64,000 bases of DNA. Source: Thalassobius sp034670005. GTDB taxonomy: Bacteria > Pseudomonadota > Alphaproteobacteria > Rhodobacterales > Rhodobacteraceae. The translations under genes were made by a program, and so were the position numbers. The stretch covers positions 673,053 through 737,052 of the forward strand of contig NZ_JAXMOH010000002.1 in the NCBI RefSeq assembly GCF_034670005.1. The letters run 5' to 3'. Below, in pieces: positions 48,279 through 56,988 of the stretch. The notes beneath the pieces are model-generated. The model was given only the letters and a program-made list of their open reading frames with translations. It ran no database searches and was not told where the DNA came from. Numbering within the stretch: position 1 is the stretch's first letter; each line of letters starts with the position of its first letter.

Positions 48279-50378
48279 TCAACCCGGGATCGTGCGGCGA
48301 TTGCGGCCCAACCGGTTCAGCGCGTCGAAATCTTCGCCATTGCGGACCAGCGCGGCAATGCCCGGTTCAGGATCGTAAAGCCCCGGATGCACGTCGCCGC
48401 AGCGCTGCAATTCCTGAAGAATATGGAACAGCCCAGCCATATCTGCCGCTTTCATCGGTCCGCCCTGATAGCGCGGGAAGCCGTGGCCCAGCACCATTGC
48501 CGCATCAATATCCGACGGCCGCAGCGCGGCCCCATTGCGCAGCAGTTTCGCCCCCTGATTGGCCATCGCGGCAAGGCAATTGAGTTGTATTTGCGCCAGA
48601 TCGGCGGCCCCTGTTCTGCTCTGATCCAGATCGAGCCCCAGAACCGCGCCGATATCCGGATCGGGATGCGCGGCCATGTGTTCATCCCAGCGATAGAATC
48701 CCTTGCCCTGACGCTGTCCCAGACATCCCGCTGCGATCATTTTCTGCAGCAGATCATCGGTGGCCCCGGATTTGGGGTCGACCCCATGCAACAGATGCAA
48801 CCGTTTCAGAACCACATCGAGGCCCAGCCGGTCCATCGCCTTGAATACACCATTTGCCAGGCCGAAACCGATCAATGCCCGGTCGATGTCATAAGGATCG
48901 ATGCCCTGATGCAACTGGACTATTGCGGCGTCGCGCAACGCGGCCAACATAGGTTCGCCCAGCGTACCGCCACCTGTACCACACCGCACCACCACCCGGT
49001 CGAGCCCGACCGCAAAATCCGCCGCGGTGATGATGGTTTCGGCCGCGTTGGCGGCACCCGGGATCACTTCGGCCAGCGCCGTCATCTGCACCGGGGCGTG
49101 AAAATGCATTCCGATCACTTGCGCCGGGCGTTTGGTCGCCGCCGCGATTTCATCGATCGACAGCAATGCGGAATTGGTAACCAGGATCGCATCGTCCCGC
49201 GCCACCTGATCCAGCGCAGCAAAAACCTGTGCCTTGGTGGCGGGGTTTTCCGCTACCGCCTCGATCAGCATATCGGCATCGGACATCTGACGCAGGTCAA
49301 CCGTGGTGACGATCTGTTTCAGCGCGTCGTTCAACCGGGCGCCCGCGCCCAGCGCCCGCAACGTCGCTTCGATCCGGGACAGGGCTTCGGCGGCGGCACC
49401 TTCGGTGCGTTCGAACAAAACCACCTTGTGCTGTTTCAGCGCCGCCAGTGCAGCTATGCCGGTGGCGGACACACCGCCGCCAATGATGCCGACGAAATCA
49501 ATCTTGCGGGGTTCGGCCTGTAGACGTTCGGGAAAATTCGGCGCCCGGCGCTGCGCCTGATGGGCGTGTCGCAGCCCCTGCGAATAGGTCGATTGGCGGC
49601 AATCTTCGGATGCGGCCTGTTCAAAAGCCAATCCTGCCTCGAACGGCAATAACATGCTGGCCTCGACGCAATCGATCAGTTTGCTTTCGGTCGGGGCATA
49701 ACGCCCTTCCATCTGATGCCGCAGCTTGGAAACCGCCGCCTGAAACGCCGCCGGATCGGCAAAACCATCGACCCTGTCCCGGCACCGCTGCATCTGGCCG
49801 GGATGATCCGCAAGGCGCTGTGCCTCGGCAATGGCGGCTGTGACCGGGGCTTCGGCGTCAATGGATTCGAACAGATCCGCCACCAAACCGGAATCGGCGG
49901 GAACAGGGTGCCCGGACCGGATCAGCATCAGACTTCGTTCGGCCCCGATCAGCCGGGGCAGTCGTTGTGTTGCTCCCGCCGATGGCAGCAGCCCCATCGC
50001 AAACGACGGAAACCCGATCCGGACCGACCTGTCAGCCACCCGCGCATGGGCTGCCAGCGCCAGTTCCGCCGCCCCGCTCAGCACCAAGCCGGAAAGCGCT
50101 GCCACCACCGGTTTCTCGCACTCTTCAACCGCAGAACAGAGTGCGGCAAGATCGGGCTGTTCCGCTTTGGCTTCCAATTCGCCAAGGTCGAGACCGGAGG
50201 AAAAATCCCTTCCTGCCCCGCGCAAAACGATTGCCCGGACCGACGCGTCCTCTTCGCAAGCCGCAATCCCTTCGATCAGCGCTGCGCGCACAGACCGCGA
50301 CAGGATATTCACCGGCCCATTGTGCAGCGTCAGTATCGCAACGCCGTCTTGCTGTTCGGTCTGGACCAGTTTCGCCAA
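48279..50378 (-). CDS. FadJ/FadB-like fusion: enoyl-CoA hydratase and 3-hydroxyacyl-CoA dehydrogenase
   Basis: Beta-oxidation fusion enzyme of 699 residues. The crotonase domain (about 1-190) keeps the oxyanion-hole regions FSSGLDL and LSGAAELALA with Glu105, but the second catalytic acid, normally in a PE pair, is replaced by Ser125 in IGFPSFAMGLLP. The dehydrogenase part (from about residue 292) has IIGGGVSATGI and the catalytic HFHAPVQM region, then two C-terminal domains. So dehydrogenation looks intact while hydration may be weak or the substrate different. The start is TTG at 50378 with AGAGGTGG just upstream; no ATG fits. A terminator separates it from the gene upstream. Confidence 0.88.
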   Translation of the reverse strand: MAKLVQTEQQDGVAILTLHNGPVNILSRSVRAALIEGIAACEEDASVRAIVLRGAGRDFSSGLDLGELEAKAEQPDLAALCSAVEECEKPVVAALSGLVLSGAAELALAAHARVADRSVRIGFPSFAMGLLPSAGATQRLPRLIGAERSLMLIRSGHPVPADSGLVADLFESIDAEAPVTAAIAEAQRLADHPGQMQRCRDRVDGFADPAAFQAAVSKLRHQMEGRYAPTESKLIDCVEASMLLPFEAGLAFEQAASEDCRQSTYSQGLRHAHQAQRRAPNFPERLQAEPRKIDFVGIIGGGVSATGIAALAALKQHKVVLFERTEGAAAEALSRIEATLRALGAGARLNDALKQIVTTVDLRQMSDADMLIEAVAENPATKAQVFAALDQVARDDAILVTNSALLSIDEIAAATKRPAQVIGMHFHAPVQMTALAEVIPGAANAAETIITAADFAVGLDRVVVRCGTGGGTLGEPMLAALRDAAIVQLHQGIDPYDIDRALIGFGLANGVFKAMDRLGLDVVLKRLHLLHGVDPKSGATDDLLQKMIAAGCLGQRQGKGFYRWDEHMAAHPDPDIGAVLGLDLDQSRTGAADLAQIQLNCLAAMANQGAKLLRNGAALRPSDIDAAMVLGHGFPRYQGGPMKAADMAGLFHILQELQRCGDVHPGLYDPEPGIAALVRNGEDFDALNRLGRNRRTIPG

Positions 50379-50397
50379 GGGCCACCTCTTTCGTCAT

Positions 50398-50431
50398 AAA
50401 AAAAACACTGCCGGAATGCTTCCGGCAGTGT
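50398..50431 (-). terminator. Intrinsic terminator of the small acidic gene
   Basis: ACACTGCCGGAA (50405-50416) and TTCCGGCAGTGT (50420-50431) form a perfect 12-bp stem with a 3-base loop; read on the minus strand it is followed by eight U residues (50405-50398). It lies between the small acidic gene and the FadJ-like gene. Confidence 0.9.
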
Positions 50432-50487
50432 GAAAACGGATCAATGAAAGTGCAAGCCTTTCCTTGGGCTTGCGCTTTGGAAGGGGA

Positions 50488-50703
50488 TCAAACGGGCATA
50501 TTGTCGAACATCGACTCTACAGTCTCGTCCGTCAGCCGCTCTTCCAGAAGTTGCAGACGCTGGGGCACGTGAACACCCTCGGCCTGCATCTGTTCGATCA
50601 CGCTTTGAAGCCGGTCTTTCATTTCCACGCGCGTCGCTTCACTCGCGTCTTCAATTTCAGCTTCCAGCTGTTCGATGAGTTCCAAGAACTTTTGCTCAGC
50701 CAT
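50488..50703 (-). CDS. Small acidic helical protein of unknown function
   Basis: A 71-residue, very acidic, helical protein (MAEQKFLELIEQLEAEIEDA, then EMKDRLQSVIEQMQAEGVHVPQRLQLLEERL) with a likely short coiled coil. AGAGGAGA precedes ATG 50703. It lies 35 bases downstream of the DksA-like gene and ends at a strong terminator, so the two make a small operon. I do not recognise a family. Confidence 0.75.
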   Translation of the reverse strand: MAEQKFLELIEQLEAEIEDASEATRVEMKDRLQSVIEQMQAEGVHVPQRLQLLEERLTDETVESMFDNMPV

Positions 50704-50738
50704 AGAGGTCTCCTCTTTGTGTGTGCCGTGCCAGTTGC

Positions 50739-51062
50739 TTAGTGCGATGCGGCGCATGTCTTGCAAAAGGGCGTGTCGGGCAGAATATCCAGACGTTCAG
50801 ACGAAATCGCGTCACCGCATTCAACGCATATGCCATAATCACCCTCGCGAATCCGTTTCAGCGCAGAGCGAATTCGCTTTATCTCATTCTGTCCGGCAGT
50901 GCCCAGATGTTCCAGAACCTCCTCACCTTCGCGTTCGATCGCGGCGTCTTCCCAGTCTTTGGTGGTTGGTTCGTCCAGTTCCGCCTCGATAGAATGCAAC
51001 CGGCTGTCCAGTTCCGACAACCGTTTCAGCAAAACGGTCTTGCGGTCTTTGATCGTCGTCAT
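50739..51062 (-). CDS. TraR/DksA-family zinc-finger protein
   Basis: A 107-residue protein likely to act in the RNA polymerase secondary channel. A helical hairpin (about residues 1-75) is followed by the C4 zinc finger CVECGDAISSERLDILPDTPFCKTC and the terminal AASH. The family motif DYGICVECG is exact. It is shorter than Escherichia coli DksA and lacks its N-terminal extension, like the short DksA2/YbiI or TraR types. It diverges from the sulfide operon and precedes the small acidic gene. Confidence 0.9.
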   Translation of the reverse strand: MTTIKDRKTVLLKRLSELDSRLHSIEAELDEPTTKDWEDAAIEREGEEVLEHLGTAGQNEIKRIRSALKRIREGDYGICVECGDAISSERLDILPDTPFCKTCAASH

Positions 51063-51160
51063 TTACGCGTTCCTCCTGATACCCCAAGCTTACTAATGAT
51101 TGAACACTGTGTCGGCCTTGATACAGGTCAATACAGCGAGGGTTCAATTTTTTAACTTGC

Positions 51161-51186
51161 AACATATGCAGTTTTTATTATATGTT
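51161..51186. promoter_or_regulatory. AT-rich inverted repeat before the sulfur operon, ArsR-type operator candidate
   Basis: AACATAT (51161-51167) and ATATGTT (51180-51186) are perfect reverse complements with a 12-base AT-rich spacer, 24-49 bases before the MBL gene start. BigR/SqrR-type persulfide sensors control operons with this gene content from similar AT-rich palindromes. No ArsR-type gene is present in the window, so the link is an inference. Confidence 0.5.
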
Positions 51187-51209
51187 CTTTCGAAACAGAG
51201 GACCCGATC

Positions 51210-52073
51210 ATGAAACCAATCGTAACCGCATTCTTCGACGAAGCCACCAACACTATTTCGTATGTCGTTCAGGATCCGAATGGCAAATCATGCGCCGTAA
51301 TCGATTCGGTGCTTGATTTCGATTATTCTTCGGGCCGGACCGACACCAAATCGGCCGATGATATCATCGCCTATGTCCAGAAAGAGGGCCTGCAGGTCGA
51401 ATGGCTGCTGGAAAGCCATGTCCACGCAGACCACCTGTCCGCCGCGCCCTATATTCAGGAACGCGTCGGCGGCAAGATCGGCATCGGCGACCGCATCAAG
51501 ATCGTGCAGGACACCTTCGGCAAGGTGTTCAACGAAGGCACCGAATTCCAGCGTGACGGCAGCCAGTTCGACCAGTTGTTCGTCGAGGGCGACAGCATCA
51601 TGATCGGCCAGATGCGTGCCGACGTCCTGCACACACCCGGCCACACCCCGGCCTGCCTGACCTATGTGATCGGCGACGCGGCCTTTGTCGGGGACACTTT
51701 GTTCATGCCCGATTTCGGCACCGCGCGCTGCGACTTCCCCGGCGGGTCGTCGGAAACGCTCTACGCGTCTATCCAGAAAATCCTGACATTGCCGGATGAA
51801 ACCCGCATCTTCGTGGGCCACGATTACAAGGCACCGGGCCGCGATGACTATGCATGGGAAACCACCGTTGGCGAACAGAAGGCCAAGAATATCCATGTCG
51901 GCGAAGGTAAATCCAAAGATGATTTCGTCGAAATGCGCGACACCCGCGATGCGACGCTGGCGATGCCCAAACTGATCATCCCGTCGCTGCAGGTGAATAT
52001 GCGTGCAGGCCAGATGCCGCCGGCGGACGAACAGGGCGACGTGTTCCTGAAGGTTCCCGTCAATAAACTCTGA
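51210..52073 (+). CDS. MBL-fold hydrolase, ETHE1/persulfide-dioxygenase-like (Blh type)
   Basis: Metal-dependent enzyme of 287 residues, likely to oxidise glutathione persulfide or a related sulfane. The motif ESHVHADHLSAA is the intact HxHxDH; the other ligands appear in LHTPGHTPACLTYVIGD, FVGDTLFMPDFGTARCDFPGG (the GTxRxDFPGG signature of ETHE1/Blh proteins) and FVGHDY. The protein is the longer Blh-like variant with a C-terminal extension after about residue 240. It heads an operon with two half-YeeE proteins and a sulfurtransferase, the set known from the BigR regulon. A palindrome lies in its promoter and a terminator-like hairpin follows. Confidence 0.9.
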   Translation: MKPIVTAFFDEATNTISYVVQDPNGKSCAVIDSVLDFDYSSGRTDTKSADDIIAYVQKEGLQVEWLLESHVHADHLSAAPYIQERVGGKIGIGDRIKIVQDTFGKVFNEGTEFQRDGSQFDQLFVEGDSIMIGQMRADVLHTPGHTPACLTYVIGDAAFVGDTLFMPDFGTARCDFPGGSSETLYASIQKILTLPDETRIFVGHDYKAPGRDDYAWETTVGEQKAKNIHVGEGKSKDDFVEMRDTRDATLAMPKLIIPSLQVNMRAGQMPPADEQGDVFLKVPVNKL

Positions 52074-52090
52074 GCGCATAGTTCAAAAAT

Positions 52091-52129
52091 ACCCCAGTCT
52101 CCGGTGCGAATAACGGTGGCTGGGGTTTT
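52091..52129 (+). terminator. Terminator-like hairpin between the MBL gene and the YeeE halves
   Basis: ACCCCAG (52091-52097) pairs with CTGGGGT (52120-52126), with inner partial pairing, followed by TTTT. It may reduce, not stop, transcription into the membrane genes. Confidence 0.65.
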
Positions 52130-52165
52130 CTGCGTTCAAAACACATCAACAGGAAAGGAAACGCG

Positions 52166-52603
52166 ATGTTGGAGACTATACCCGTCGACTGGATCTGGGG
52201 GCTGATTGGTGGCCTTCTGATCGGATTGGGCGGCGCCGTTTATCTGCTGGCCAATGGCCGGATCATGGGTGCCAGCGGTATTATCGGCGGTCTGGTTGAC
52301 CGCAGCGGGCTGAACACCTGGAAGGAACGCGTTGCGTTCCTGGCCGGTGTGTTCCTGCTGCCGATCCCGCTTTATCCGCTGTACAGTCAGGTTGACACCC
52401 ATATCACCAGCAATATTGCGGTGATCATCGTTGCCGGTCTGCTGGTCGGCATTGGCACCCGGATGGCCAATGGCTGCACATCGGGCCACGGGGTCTGCGG
52501 GATTTCCCGGCTGTCGCTGCGCGGGCTGGTCTCTACCGTGTTCTACATCATGGCCGGCGGTTTCGCCGTGATTGTTTTCCGTCATTTGCTGGGGTGGGTC
52601 TGA
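52166..52603 (+). CDS. YeeE/YedE half-transporter (first half)
   Basis: Membrane protein of 145 residues with four to five hydrophobic segments, equal to one half of a full YeeE/YedE protein. The motif GIGTRMANGCTSGHGVCGISRLSLRG is the Sulf_transp repeat, with NGCTSGHGVCG as the sulfur-relay Cys. The pair of halves is the PmpA/PmpB-like arrangement in BigR-type operons, thought to move a sulfur compound. Its stop overlaps the start of the second half (TGATG at 52601-52605), so translation is coupled. Confidence 0.85.
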   Translation: MLETIPVDWIWGLIGGLLIGLGGAVYLLANGRIMGASGIIGGLVDRSGLNTWKERVAFLAGVFLLPIPLYPLYSQVDTHITSNIAVIIVAGLLVGIGTRMANGCTSGHGVCGISRLSLRGLVSTVFYIMAGGFAVIVFRHLLGWV

Positions 52604-53061
52604 TGCGTCTTATCTATGCTTTCATCGCCGGCGGATTGTTCGGTGCGGGTCTGTTCATTTCGGGCATGACCGATACATCCAAGGTGCAGGGCTGGCTCGA
52701 CGTGTTCGGCGACTGGGATCCCACTTTGGCCTTTGTCATGGGGGGCGCAATCATTCCGATGGCGATTGCGTGGCGTTTCGTTCCTGGACGCAAACCTTTG
52801 GTGGGTGGTGAATTCCCGACCCCGCCAGAACCACGGCTGGGCCGCAATCTTGTGCTGGGGTCGGTCCTGTTCGGCTTTGGCTGGGGCTTGGCCGGGCTGT
52901 GCCCGGGGCCGTCGATCGCGTCGCTGACCTATGGCGGCGTGAATCACTGGATCTTTGTCGCGGCGATGCTTCTCGGCATGCTGGTAGCCCCGAAAGTGCG
53001 CAGCATGCTGGACCGGATGGAAGGACCATCGGCTGTGGACTCCCAGACGCCAGCAGAATAA
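52603..53061 (+). CDS. YeeE/YedE half-transporter (second half, DUF6691-like)
   Basis: Membrane protein of 152 residues, partner of the preceding half. It starts MRLIYAFIAGGLFGAGLFISGMTD and has the motif GFGWGLAGLCPGPSIASLTYG, in which the Cys of LCPGP corresponds to the second relay Cys. ATG 52603 is chosen because it overlaps the upstream stop; the GTG at 52594 would lie inside the previous gene. Together the two halves should form one transporter unit. Confidence 0.85.
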   Translation: MRLIYAFIAGGLFGAGLFISGMTDTSKVQGWLDVFGDWDPTLAFVMGGAIIPMAIAWRFVPGRKPLVGGEFPTPPEPRLGRNLVLGSVLFGFGWGLAGLCPGPSIASLTYGGVNHWIFVAAMLLGMLVAPKVRSMLDRMEGPSAVDSQTPAE

Positions 53062-53071
53062 TCCTGTCACC

Positions 53072-53485
53072 ATGGATATCAGACAGATCACCCCCCGCTA
53101 TTCCGTTTCGCCGCAAATCAGTGTCGAAGACCTTGCCGCCATCAAGGCGGCAGGGTTTGTGGGGGTGATCTGCAACCGACCGGATGAGGAAGTTCCCCCA
53201 TCCCATCACGCCGCCGCGATTGAAGCGGCCGCGAAGGAACAGGGGCTGAGCTTTGCCGTTCTGCCCCTGACCCATCAGACCATGACACCGGAAAATATCG
53301 CCAAGCAGGCCGATCTGACCGATACCGCTGATGGTCCGGTTCTGGCCTATTGCGCGTCGGGCACCCGCAGCACGGTCATCTGGGCTTTGGGTCAGGCGGG
53401 CAAGCAGAGCGCCGATGACATTCTGCTGACCGCCGCCAAGGCCGGGTACATGCTGGACCAGTTGCGTCCGCAACTGGAAGGCTGA
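53072..53485 (+). CDS. TIGR01244-type sulfurtransferase / phosphatase-like protein
   Basis: Small cytoplasmic protein of 137 residues, with the dual-specificity-phosphatase-like fold seen fused to Blh in some bacteria. The start MDIRQITPRYSVSPQISVEDL and FVGVICNRPDEE are typical, and the active loop is VLAYCASGTRS, a CxxGxR motif with the Cys that could carry persulfide. It closes the sulfide operon. In plant-associated bacteria the homologous domain is part of Blh, so it likely works with the MBL enzyme. Confidence 0.87.
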   Translation: MDIRQITPRYSVSPQISVEDLAAIKAAGFVGVICNRPDEEVPPSHHAAAIEAAAKEQGLSFAVLPLTHQTMTPENIAKQADLTDTADGPVLAYCASGTRSTVIWALGQAGKQSADDILLTAAKAGYMLDQLRPQLEG

Positions 53486-53598
53486 CAGCGGTCATCCATT
53501 CCGACGAAATTCATGCCGCCCCGGACCTGTTCCGGGGCGCAGTCGTTTGGAATCAGAGAAAGGCAACTTTCACCGGGTTTCGGGCTTTGCCCAATCGC

Positions 53599-56283
53599 TT
53601 ATTGCGCGGCCATTTTTAGCGTGATCGGCAGGCTGACCCGGAACGAAGCACCGCCCTGCCCGGGCAAATAAGCGATAGCACCGCCAAGCCGCGACATGAT
53701 TTCCCGGCAGATCGCAAGCCCCAGCCCGGCACCACCAGCCTGCCGGTCGCTGACCCGGCTGAATTTTTCGAACACCATGTCCTGCGCCTGCGCCGGAATG
53801 CCCGATCCGTTATCGGTGAAATCGATGATCAGATAGCCGCCGCGTTCGGTCACCTGAATGGTCAGTTCGGGCTGGTCCGCATCGCAGTATTTCTGCGCAT
53901 TGGCGATCAGGTTGATGAAGACCTGAGCCAGCCTGTCGAGATCGGTTTCCATCATGATCGATTCCGCTATCCCGCTGCGACGGATGCTCAACCCGCTGGT
54001 TTCCGCTCCGGTCGAGGCGATGGCGTGCGAGATCAGATCCTGCAAAGCTCCCTGCCGGATATTCAGATTGACCTGACCATTTTCCAACACGCTGAGATCC
54101 AGCAGATCGTCAAGCAAACGGGTCAGGCGGATCGCTTCCTGATGGATGATATTGGCGTATTTTTCCAGATCGGCCGGGCTGAGTTCATCCGCATCGCGCA
54201 GGATCTCGGAAAACGACCGGATCGATGTCATCGGCGTGCGCAATTCATGACTGATCTGGCTGAGAAAGGCGTCTTTTTGCACCGATAGCTGCGTCAGTTT
54301 TTCGTTAGCAGCGCGTAATTGCCGCGCGGTGCGGCTCAATTCGGTCGATTTCGCCTCCAGCTGGCTGGAATATTCCATCATCTGCGCGGTTTCATCCGCC
54401 ACCGCCAGCAGGTCTTCGACCGATACCGTGGCGCGGCCCATGATCTGGGACACCATGGCATGGGCGGTGGCCGCCCCCACCGACCCGGCCAGTTCGCGTT
54501 CGAGGCTTTGCAGGAATTCCGGCGTCGGTTCCGGCAGGAAGCCGACCAAGCCCTGATCTACAGCGGCCTTCTGGAACAAGGCCTGCGCTTCGACCGGGCC
54601 AAGGATACGCTGCGCCATGACCATCAGGTCCTCAGCCTGTGCAACGCCGCCGGACCACCCCTGCGGATTGCCCGAATGCTGGAACACGTTGACGAATTGC
54701 GCGCCCTGCAATCGTTCCAGCGGTTGCGGGAAGCTGACAATCGAAAACAACACGAAGGCGCCGGTATTAAGCGACATAGACCACAGTACCGTATGCACCA
54801 CCGGATCGAGGCCTTCGATGCCGAACAGCGCCTGCGGCTTGAGCCAGCCAATCCCCCAAAGCCCATGTTCAAGCACCTCCGCTGACAGGAAAACGCCGGG
54901 TCCGAAGCTGGGCAGCAGCAGCGAATAGGCCCAGATCAGGAAACCCGTCAGCAGCCCCGCCATTGCGCCCAGATGGTTCGAGCCGCGCCAGAAAATCGCC
55001 CCCATCAGCGCCGGCAGGAACTGTGCCACCCCGGCAAAGCTGATCAGCCCGATCGCTGTCAGCGCGGCACCTCCGCCCGAGAACCGGTAATAGAAATATC
55101 CCAGGGCCAGAACACCGACGATGGAAAACCGCCGTGACAGCAACACCACGCTGCGCACATCGCCGGAAATCACCGCCCCGCCCTGTGCGATGGGCAGCCA
55201 GATCGGCATCACGATATGGTTCGACACCATCGTCGACAGTGCAATCGCCGCGACGATCACCATTGAGGTCGCCGACGAAAATCCGCCCAGAAAGGACAGC
55301 ATCGCCAATCCCTGATGACCCTGACTAAGAGGAACGGTCAATACGAACTGATCGGGATTGGCACCTTCTGGCATTACATCAAGCCCGACTACCGCGATGG
55401 GCACCACGAACAGGCTCATAATCATCAGATAGGTCGGAAACGCCCAACTGGCGGTACGCAAGTGGCGTTCGTTTTCGTTTTCGACCACCAGAACCTGAAA
55501 CATCCGTGGCAGCGTCAGGAACGCCGCCGCCGACAACATGGTCATCGCCGCCCAACGACCGTTATCAACCTGCCATGTACCGATATCCGACGCGTCGATC
55601 CGGGCCAGTGTTTCGGACACACCGCCGCCCAGCCCCCAAACCACGAAGATGCCGACCGCGACCAGGGCAAAGAGTTTCACCACCGCTTCCAGGGCGATTG
55701 CCATGACGACACCGTGATGGCGTTCATTGGCGTCGAGATTGCGGGTCCCGAACAAGATCGTGAACACCGCCAGCCCCCCCGCCACCCATAACGCGGTGGC
55801 ATCGCTGTCGGCAAATTGCATGGCCTGCGGATCGACCTTGGCGAAGGACGCAAAAGACAGGGTCACCGATTGCAGTTGCAGCGCAATATAGGGTGTGGTT
55901 CCAATCACCGCGATCAGCGTAACAAACACCGCCAGCAAGGGTGATTTTCCGTAGCGCGACGAAATCAGGTCGGCGATCGAGGTGATCCTCTGGGTCCGGC
56001 CCACCCGCACCAGTTTACGCAACCCCCACCACCAGCCGATCATCACCAGTGTGGGGCCAATATAGATGGTCAGGAATTCCAGCCCCGACCGCGCCGCGTT
56101 GCCCACCGCACCATAAAACGTCCATGCGGTGCAATAGATCGACAGCGACAGCGTATAGACCAGCGGCGACCGGAGCCACGTTGCCCGCCCCCTGAGGGCG
56201 GCGCGTTCGGCCATGAAGGCGACCACGAACAGCAGCGCCACATAGGTCAGGCAGACCGCGACAAGAATGTTCAGTGCGCCCAT
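53599..56283 (-). CDS. SLC5 transporter-domain sensor histidine kinase (CbrA/CrbS-like)
   Basis: Membrane sensor of 894 residues. Residues about 1-500 are a sodium:solute symporter (SLC5) domain with about 13 membrane segments (YIGPTLVMIGWWWGLRKLVRVGRTQRITSIADLISSRYGKS, split over segment 2-3, is typical). A helical linker leads to the dimerisation helix with phospho-accepting His679 (SHELRTPMTSI) and an ATPase domain with LIANAQKY and GGAGLGLAICREIMSRLGG. There is no C-terminal receiver. CbrA and CrbS share this design; CrbS controls acetyl-CoA synthetase in Vibrio. It ends an operon with a small membrane protein and a receiver protein. Confidence 0.9.
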   Translation of the reverse strand: MGALNILVAVCLTYVALLFVVAFMAERAALRGRATWLRSPLVYTLSLSIYCTAWTFYGAVGNAARSGLEFLTIYIGPTLVMIGWWWGLRKLVRVGRTQRITSIADLISSRYGKSPLLAVFVTLIAVIGTTPYIALQLQSVTLSFASFAKVDPQAMQFADSDATALWVAGGLAVFTILFGTRNLDANERHHGVVMAIALEAVVKLFALVAVGIFVVWGLGGGVSETLARIDASDIGTWQVDNGRWAAMTMLSAAAFLTLPRMFQVLVVENENERHLRTASWAFPTYLMIMSLFVVPIAVVGLDVMPEGANPDQFVLTVPLSQGHQGLAMLSFLGGFSSATSMVIVAAIALSTMVSNHIVMPIWLPIAQGGAVISGDVRSVVLLSRRFSIVGVLALGYFYYRFSGGGAALTAIGLISFAGVAQFLPALMGAIFWRGSNHLGAMAGLLTGFLIWAYSLLLPSFGPGVFLSAEVLEHGLWGIGWLKPQALFGIEGLDPVVHTVLWSMSLNTGAFVLFSIVSFPQPLERLQGAQFVNVFQHSGNPQGWSGGVAQAEDLMVMAQRILGPVEAQALFQKAAVDQGLVGFLPEPTPEFLQSLERELAGSVGAATAHAMVSQIMGRATVSVEDLLAVADETAQMMEYSSQLEAKSTELSRTARQLRAANEKLTQLSVQKDAFLSQISHELRTPMTSIRSFSEILRDADELSPADLEKYANIIHQEAIRLTRLLDDLLDLSVLENGQVNLNIRQGALQDLISHAIASTGAETSGLSIRRSGIAESIMMETDLDRLAQVFINLIANAQKYCDADQPELTIQVTERGGYLIIDFTDNGSGIPAQAQDMVFEKFSRVSDRQAGGAGLGLAICREIMSRLGGAIAYLPGQGGASFRVSLPITLKMAAQ

Positions 56284-56288
56284 CTGGC

Positions 56289-56555
56289 CTAGGGCCCTTC
56301 TTTCCGATCGGAATCGATGCTGTCATCCAACCAGAAGGTCAGAAACAAGGTCCCTGCCGCCAGCGCCGCCCAGACCAGGAAGATATATAGGATCGCCCGC
56401 GACGTCGGGACCTGATTTTCGCCTTCCCCGGACCACAGCACCGGTACCGCCCAAAGCGCCGCTCCGAGAAACGGCATCAACTTGGCCGCGTCCATCACCC
56501 GGCGCACCCGATAGCTGCGCCGTTCCAGAAACAAAGGGGACTGTTTGCGGCTCAT
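56289..56555 (-). CDS. Small membrane protein between receiver and SLC5 kinase genes
   Basis: An 88-residue protein with two hydrophobic segments (about residues 26-42 and 52-74) and charged ends. It overlaps the receiver gene by ATGA and lies 5 bases before the kinase gene, so it belongs to the same operon. Small membrane proteins occur beside CbrA-like kinases in other bacteria, but I cannot assign this one. Confidence 0.75.
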   Translation of the reverse strand: MSRKQSPLFLERRSYRVRRVMDAAKLMPFLGAALWAVPVLWSGEGENQVPTSRAILYIFLVWAALAAGTLFLTFWLDDSIDSDRKEGP

Positions 56556-56920
56556 TGCGGCACCAGTTCGTGCAGCGCCTCCAACACTTCGGCATTGGAA
56601 AAGGGTTTTGTCATGAACCGGCTGGCACCGATTTTCTCAGCCAGTTCCCGATCCTTGGATTGTCCGCGCGCTGTCAGCATCAGCACCGGCAGTTTCCGTG
56701 TCGTTTCCATCTGGCGCAGTTCGGTCAGGATGTCGTAACCGCTTTTGCCGGGCAACATGACGTCCAGGATGACCAAATCAGGAGATTTGGCACAAACGAC
56801 CGATACCGCGTCGTGCCCGTTAGAATGTGTATCGACCGTCCAGCCATCGCGCGACAGAATAAAACTGATCGCTTCGATGATGTTCGGTTCATCCTCGATC
56901 ACAAGGACATGTTTGCCCAT
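56552..56920 (-). CDS. Single-domain response regulator
   Basis: Receiver-only protein of 122 residues. Acidic residues near D10-E11, phospho-acceptor Asp53 in LVILDVMLPGKSG, a Thr in MLTARG and Lys in MTKPFSNAE are all present. There is no output domain: the stop follows the last receiver helix, whereas CbrB and CrbR carry DNA-binding domains. GGGGGGAGG precedes ATG 56920. It is the likely phosphate partner of the SLC5 kinase two genes downstream, perhaps passing phosphate to another protein. Confidence 0.9.
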   Translation of the reverse strand: MGKHVLVIEDEPNIIEAISFILSRDGWTVDTHSNGHDAVSVVCAKSPDLVILDVMLPGKSGYDILTELRQMETTRKLPVLMLTARGQSKDRELAEKIGASRFMTKPFSNAEVLEALHELVPQ

Positions 56921-56988
56921 GCATCGCCTCCCCCCTGAGAACTGACATATCGAACTTGTCTTGTTTATCGCGGAGTTCCCGCCGCAAG

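Noticed and set aside
53515..53541. Hairpin CCCCGGA/TCCGGGG after the sulfide operon as a terminator
   Set aside because: The stem is good but no U-tract follows on the plus strand, and on the minus strand it is beyond the kinase gene end with no T-run; listed as undecided.
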